Origin: Goniomonas avonlea
Taxonomy: Eukaryota; Cryptophyceae; Goniomonadida; Goniomonadaceae
Reading direction: 5' to 3'
Assembly (NCBI GenBank): GCA_003573635.1
Contig: QUTJ01031705.1
Span: forward strand, 1 to 15,436
Length of the DNA stretch: 15,436 nucleotides
The position numbers were made by a program, and so were the translations under genes. Positions within the stretch are counted from its first letter, which is position 1; every line of letters begins with the position of its first letter. The notes under the pieces were generated by a model. That model made no database searches. It was not told where the DNA came from and saw only the letters and a program-made list of their open reading frames with translations. Positions 13,452 to 15,436 of the stretch are shown in pieces.

Positions 13452-15269
13452 TCACTCGTCGTCCATGGTGTCGTCGCCAGCTGCTCCGTTGGGGCTACCC
13501 ATCTCACCACCGCAAGCAGTGCATGGCTCGCCGTCCTCGATCATCTCGTTAACGCAATCGTTGTGGTACTGTTCAAAGGGTATTAGTATCAAAAAAAACA
13601 AAAAACATGAATAAGGTACCGTATGGTTACAGCCCTCAACAACAGTGTAGGTCTTGAAGTCAGTGGAGTCGATAGGCACCATGCACTTGGGGCACAGCGC
13701 CGATGCGACAACTTCATCACCGTCCTCTCCAACCTCGGCCGCAAATGCCTCGGTGGACATGTCCTCGAAACGAGGATCGATCGGTGCTGTTTAAAGTGTT
13801 AGTAATCAAACAAAAACAAAGATCAAACAAAACACAAATACTCACCATCGGTCTCGGCAGCAGGAGTATCACCAACAGCAGGAGTATCACCAACAGCAGG
13901 AGTATCACCAGCTGCGGGAGTGTCAACGGCTACCTTCTCCATACTCTGAGTGACTGTGTCAACGTCAGAGTCGTCAGAAGTAGGGTTGTTCTCGAGGATG
14001 TTTTTGATGTTGACGAGCCGGGTGACCGCTTCCATGCGCCGAACAGTAGCCGCCAGCTCACGAGCCTTCGCAGGGGTTAAGGGGGCGTCCGAGTTGGTGG
14101 GTGCCATCCTCCTGATGATCTCGAGCGTTAGTATCAAAAGTGAAAAAAATCACACAGCTACTTACTAGCGGCTGTACGCTGGGGAGTATGTTCAGCGAGG
14201 ATGTTCATCGCGACGCAGTCCAGCCTGAGCGTATCCCCGTGGTGCTGGTTCTCGTCCTTCTGCAAAAAAAAATGGTTAGTTCGATGTGATCTTTACACAA
14301 AGGAGATACTTACCCCGAGGTATTTGTCAAGAGCCCCTACCTTCTTCATCATTGAAGAGAACGGGATCGCTGCATAGATCGCAGATGGGTAGACCATCAG
14401 GAACCTTGCGTATCGCATGTAGTCGGAGATCTGCGTCACGGGTTAGTATTTAAAAAAAATCGAAGAAAAAACAAGCAACTCACCTGCTTGGTTCCAAGAG
14501 ACCTGTCAACAACAACGTTCTTCACCAGCCTCAGCCACTCTGCGCTGGTGGTAGGTAGAGATGTCTTGACGGCGGTGATCGTCTTGAGCTTGTCCCGGTA
14601 TTCCGAAGGCGGCATGCTGTCCTTGCACGCCTTGAGGTTGTTGAGCGCAATGGCTTTGTTCTGGCGCTTGCGAGCTTCCTGCAACTCCTTGTAGCGAATG
14701 AGAAGGAGTCCCATACGCCTGTGAAGATGGGTTAAAAAAACAAAAAGGGAAGAACAGCGAAGAAACTTACTCGAAGTTCTTGCGGGTGAGAAGGGCAATG
14801 TCCTCACCCACTCGGACGGTAATTTTCATCTGTGCGATAACCTCCGTCTCGTTCATCTCACTCACTTGCTTTGCAGTAAGGTCAGGAGCCTGCAAGATGA
14901 GTTAGAATCAAAAAAAATGACAACGAAAAAATTTCGAGCAGAGACAAAAAGTCATTGACGCACCGTCACTTGTAGCAGAGGAAGTTCCCCGTTGGAGAGG
15001 AGGGTCTGGCGCAGCTGGGTTGCTTCAACCATAATCTCCACCATCTCAGGAACCGACGGCTCGGGTGGAGACTTGAGGCTTTCGTTGCGGGGGGCTGCAG
15101 CGGCCGCGGCCTCCTCCACAGCGCAGGAGTCCATGAAGTCGACAATCCTCTTGTACGTCTCGGAGAACTCTTGGCGCCTCACCTCGTCCTCGATGGTGGC
15201 TCTGATACCGGCCTGGAATAGAGAAGCGTTCTTCTTGGAGAGGGATGGGCTGGTCTTTTTCGAAGCCAT
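13452..15269 (-). CDS. Spliced host gene, RING-H2 protein (8 exons)
   Basis: My exon model on the minus strand is 15269-14964, 14889-14771, 14718-14484, 14430-14314, 14259-14162, 14111-13846, 13786-13620 and 13568-13452, giving 474 residues. Start is ATG 15269 (MASKKTSPSLSKK). Exon phases agree throughout and every boundary is GT...AG. The strongest support is the last junction: splicing joins 'EGCNHT' to 'YHNDCV' and completes a textbook RING-H2 finger with ligands C412, C415, C433, H435, H438, C441, C452 and C455. The protein may be a ubiquitin ligase, but the first 400 residues are not recognised; they are helix-rich, with a DTPA(A/V)G repeat before the finger. The fifth junction is uncertain: the strong GTAAGT donor at 14165 breaks the frame, and a weaker GT at 14161 keeps it. 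Two adjacent genes, the second from ATG 14107, or a damaged gene are alternatives. Confidence 0.72.
13569..14963 (-). other. Seven short spliceosomal introns
   Basis: Introns at 14963-14890, 14770-14719, 14483-14431, 14313-14260, 14161-14112, 13845-13787 and 13619-13569, all 50-74 nt. Donors are mostly GTAAGT or GTGAGT (GTGCGT in the first, GTACCT in the last). Nearly all carry CTAAC, usually in the form ACTAAC, about 11-15 nt before the acceptor AG, plus T-runs upstream. They show a eukaryotic host with compact introns and a strict branch point. None of the viral genes to the left needs an intron. Confidence 0.8.
13860..13931. repeat. 18-bp tandem repeat in the host gene
   Basis: Units start at 13860, 13878, 13896 and 13914. 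The first two are identical (GCAGGAGTATCACCAACA), the third is varied at the end and the fourth is degenerate. They encode the six-residue DTPA(A/V)G-type repeat, a likely flexible linker before the RING finger. Confidence 0.9.
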
Positions 15270-15436
15270 TGGTTCGCGCAAAAGTACCGTTTTTCGGCAC
15301 GTCTCGCGACTTTAACGAATCTGAGATTCCGTTGAAAAATCAGGAAGAAGCAAACAAACCCGAAGACCGGGACGTGGTTGACAAACCCTGACGGTAGCAA
15401 GCACTCCTATAGCCTGGATCCCAGGGACGACAGATT
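15270..15436. other. Upstream region of the host gene
   Basis: 167 bp before the start codon. It is of mixed composition with no AT-rich viral-type leader and no convincing TATA box. A short palindrome-like CCTGG-ATC-CCAGG lies at about 15412-15424. It is presumably the 5' untranslated region and promoter. No viral gene is seen here. Confidence 0.4.

Overview
This window looks like most of an integrated double-jelly-roll DNA virus of the polinton-like virus (PLV) / virophage-like group. It joins, on the right, to ordinary protist or fungal chromosomal DNA. Positions 1 to about 13,370 form a dense block of intron-free genes with AT-rich spacers. The block holds the standard morphogenesis set: a double-jelly-roll major capsid protein, a penton, an FtsK/HerA-type packaging ATPase and an adenain-like cysteine protease. 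It also has a TVpol-like polymerase fused to a superfamily 3 helicase and a tyrosine recombinase. There is no retroviral-type integrase or protein-primed PolB, which argues against a classical Polinton/Maverick or adintovirus. The left end of the element lies outside the window because the fibre-like gene runs off position 1. From 13,452 rightwards there is one leftward gene with seven very short spliceosomal introns, which I read as host flank. The host is a eukaryote with 50-75 nt introns and a conserved CTAAC branch point; I cannot name the lineage.

Layout from left to right: a partial fibre-like gene with repeated modules (-); major capsid (-); packaging ATPase (-); a parvovirus-type phospholipase A2 domain protein (+); a 505-residue proline/serine/alanine-rich putative structural protein (-); protease (-), overlapping an 84-residue basic gene (-); penton (-); two tiny basic 'MTRK' proteins resembling core/mu-type proteins (+); a 94-residue basic protein (-); a GIY-YIG nuclease-like gene (+); a very acidic disordered protein (+); the polymerase-helicase (-); a small zinc-finger protein (-); and a tyrosine recombinase (+). 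Then comes the junction and a host gene with a C-terminal RING-H2 finger (-).

The parts make a coherent virus. Capsid, penton, ATPase and protease build and mature the particle. The fibre and phospholipase suit attachment and membrane penetration. The small basic proteins suit genome condensation. TVpol-helicase replicates the DNA and the recombinase integrates it.

Two features stand out. First, seven AT-rich hairpins sit at the ends of the inferred transcription units, including all four convergent gene ends, and are missing within the units. This suggests hairpin-directed 3'-end formation. Second, the protease frame has no plausible ATG. Its frame lies -1 to the 84-residue gene directly downstream of a run of eight A's on the coding strand. 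That fits programmed frameshifting, transcript slippage, stop-restart coupling, or a homopolymer indel.
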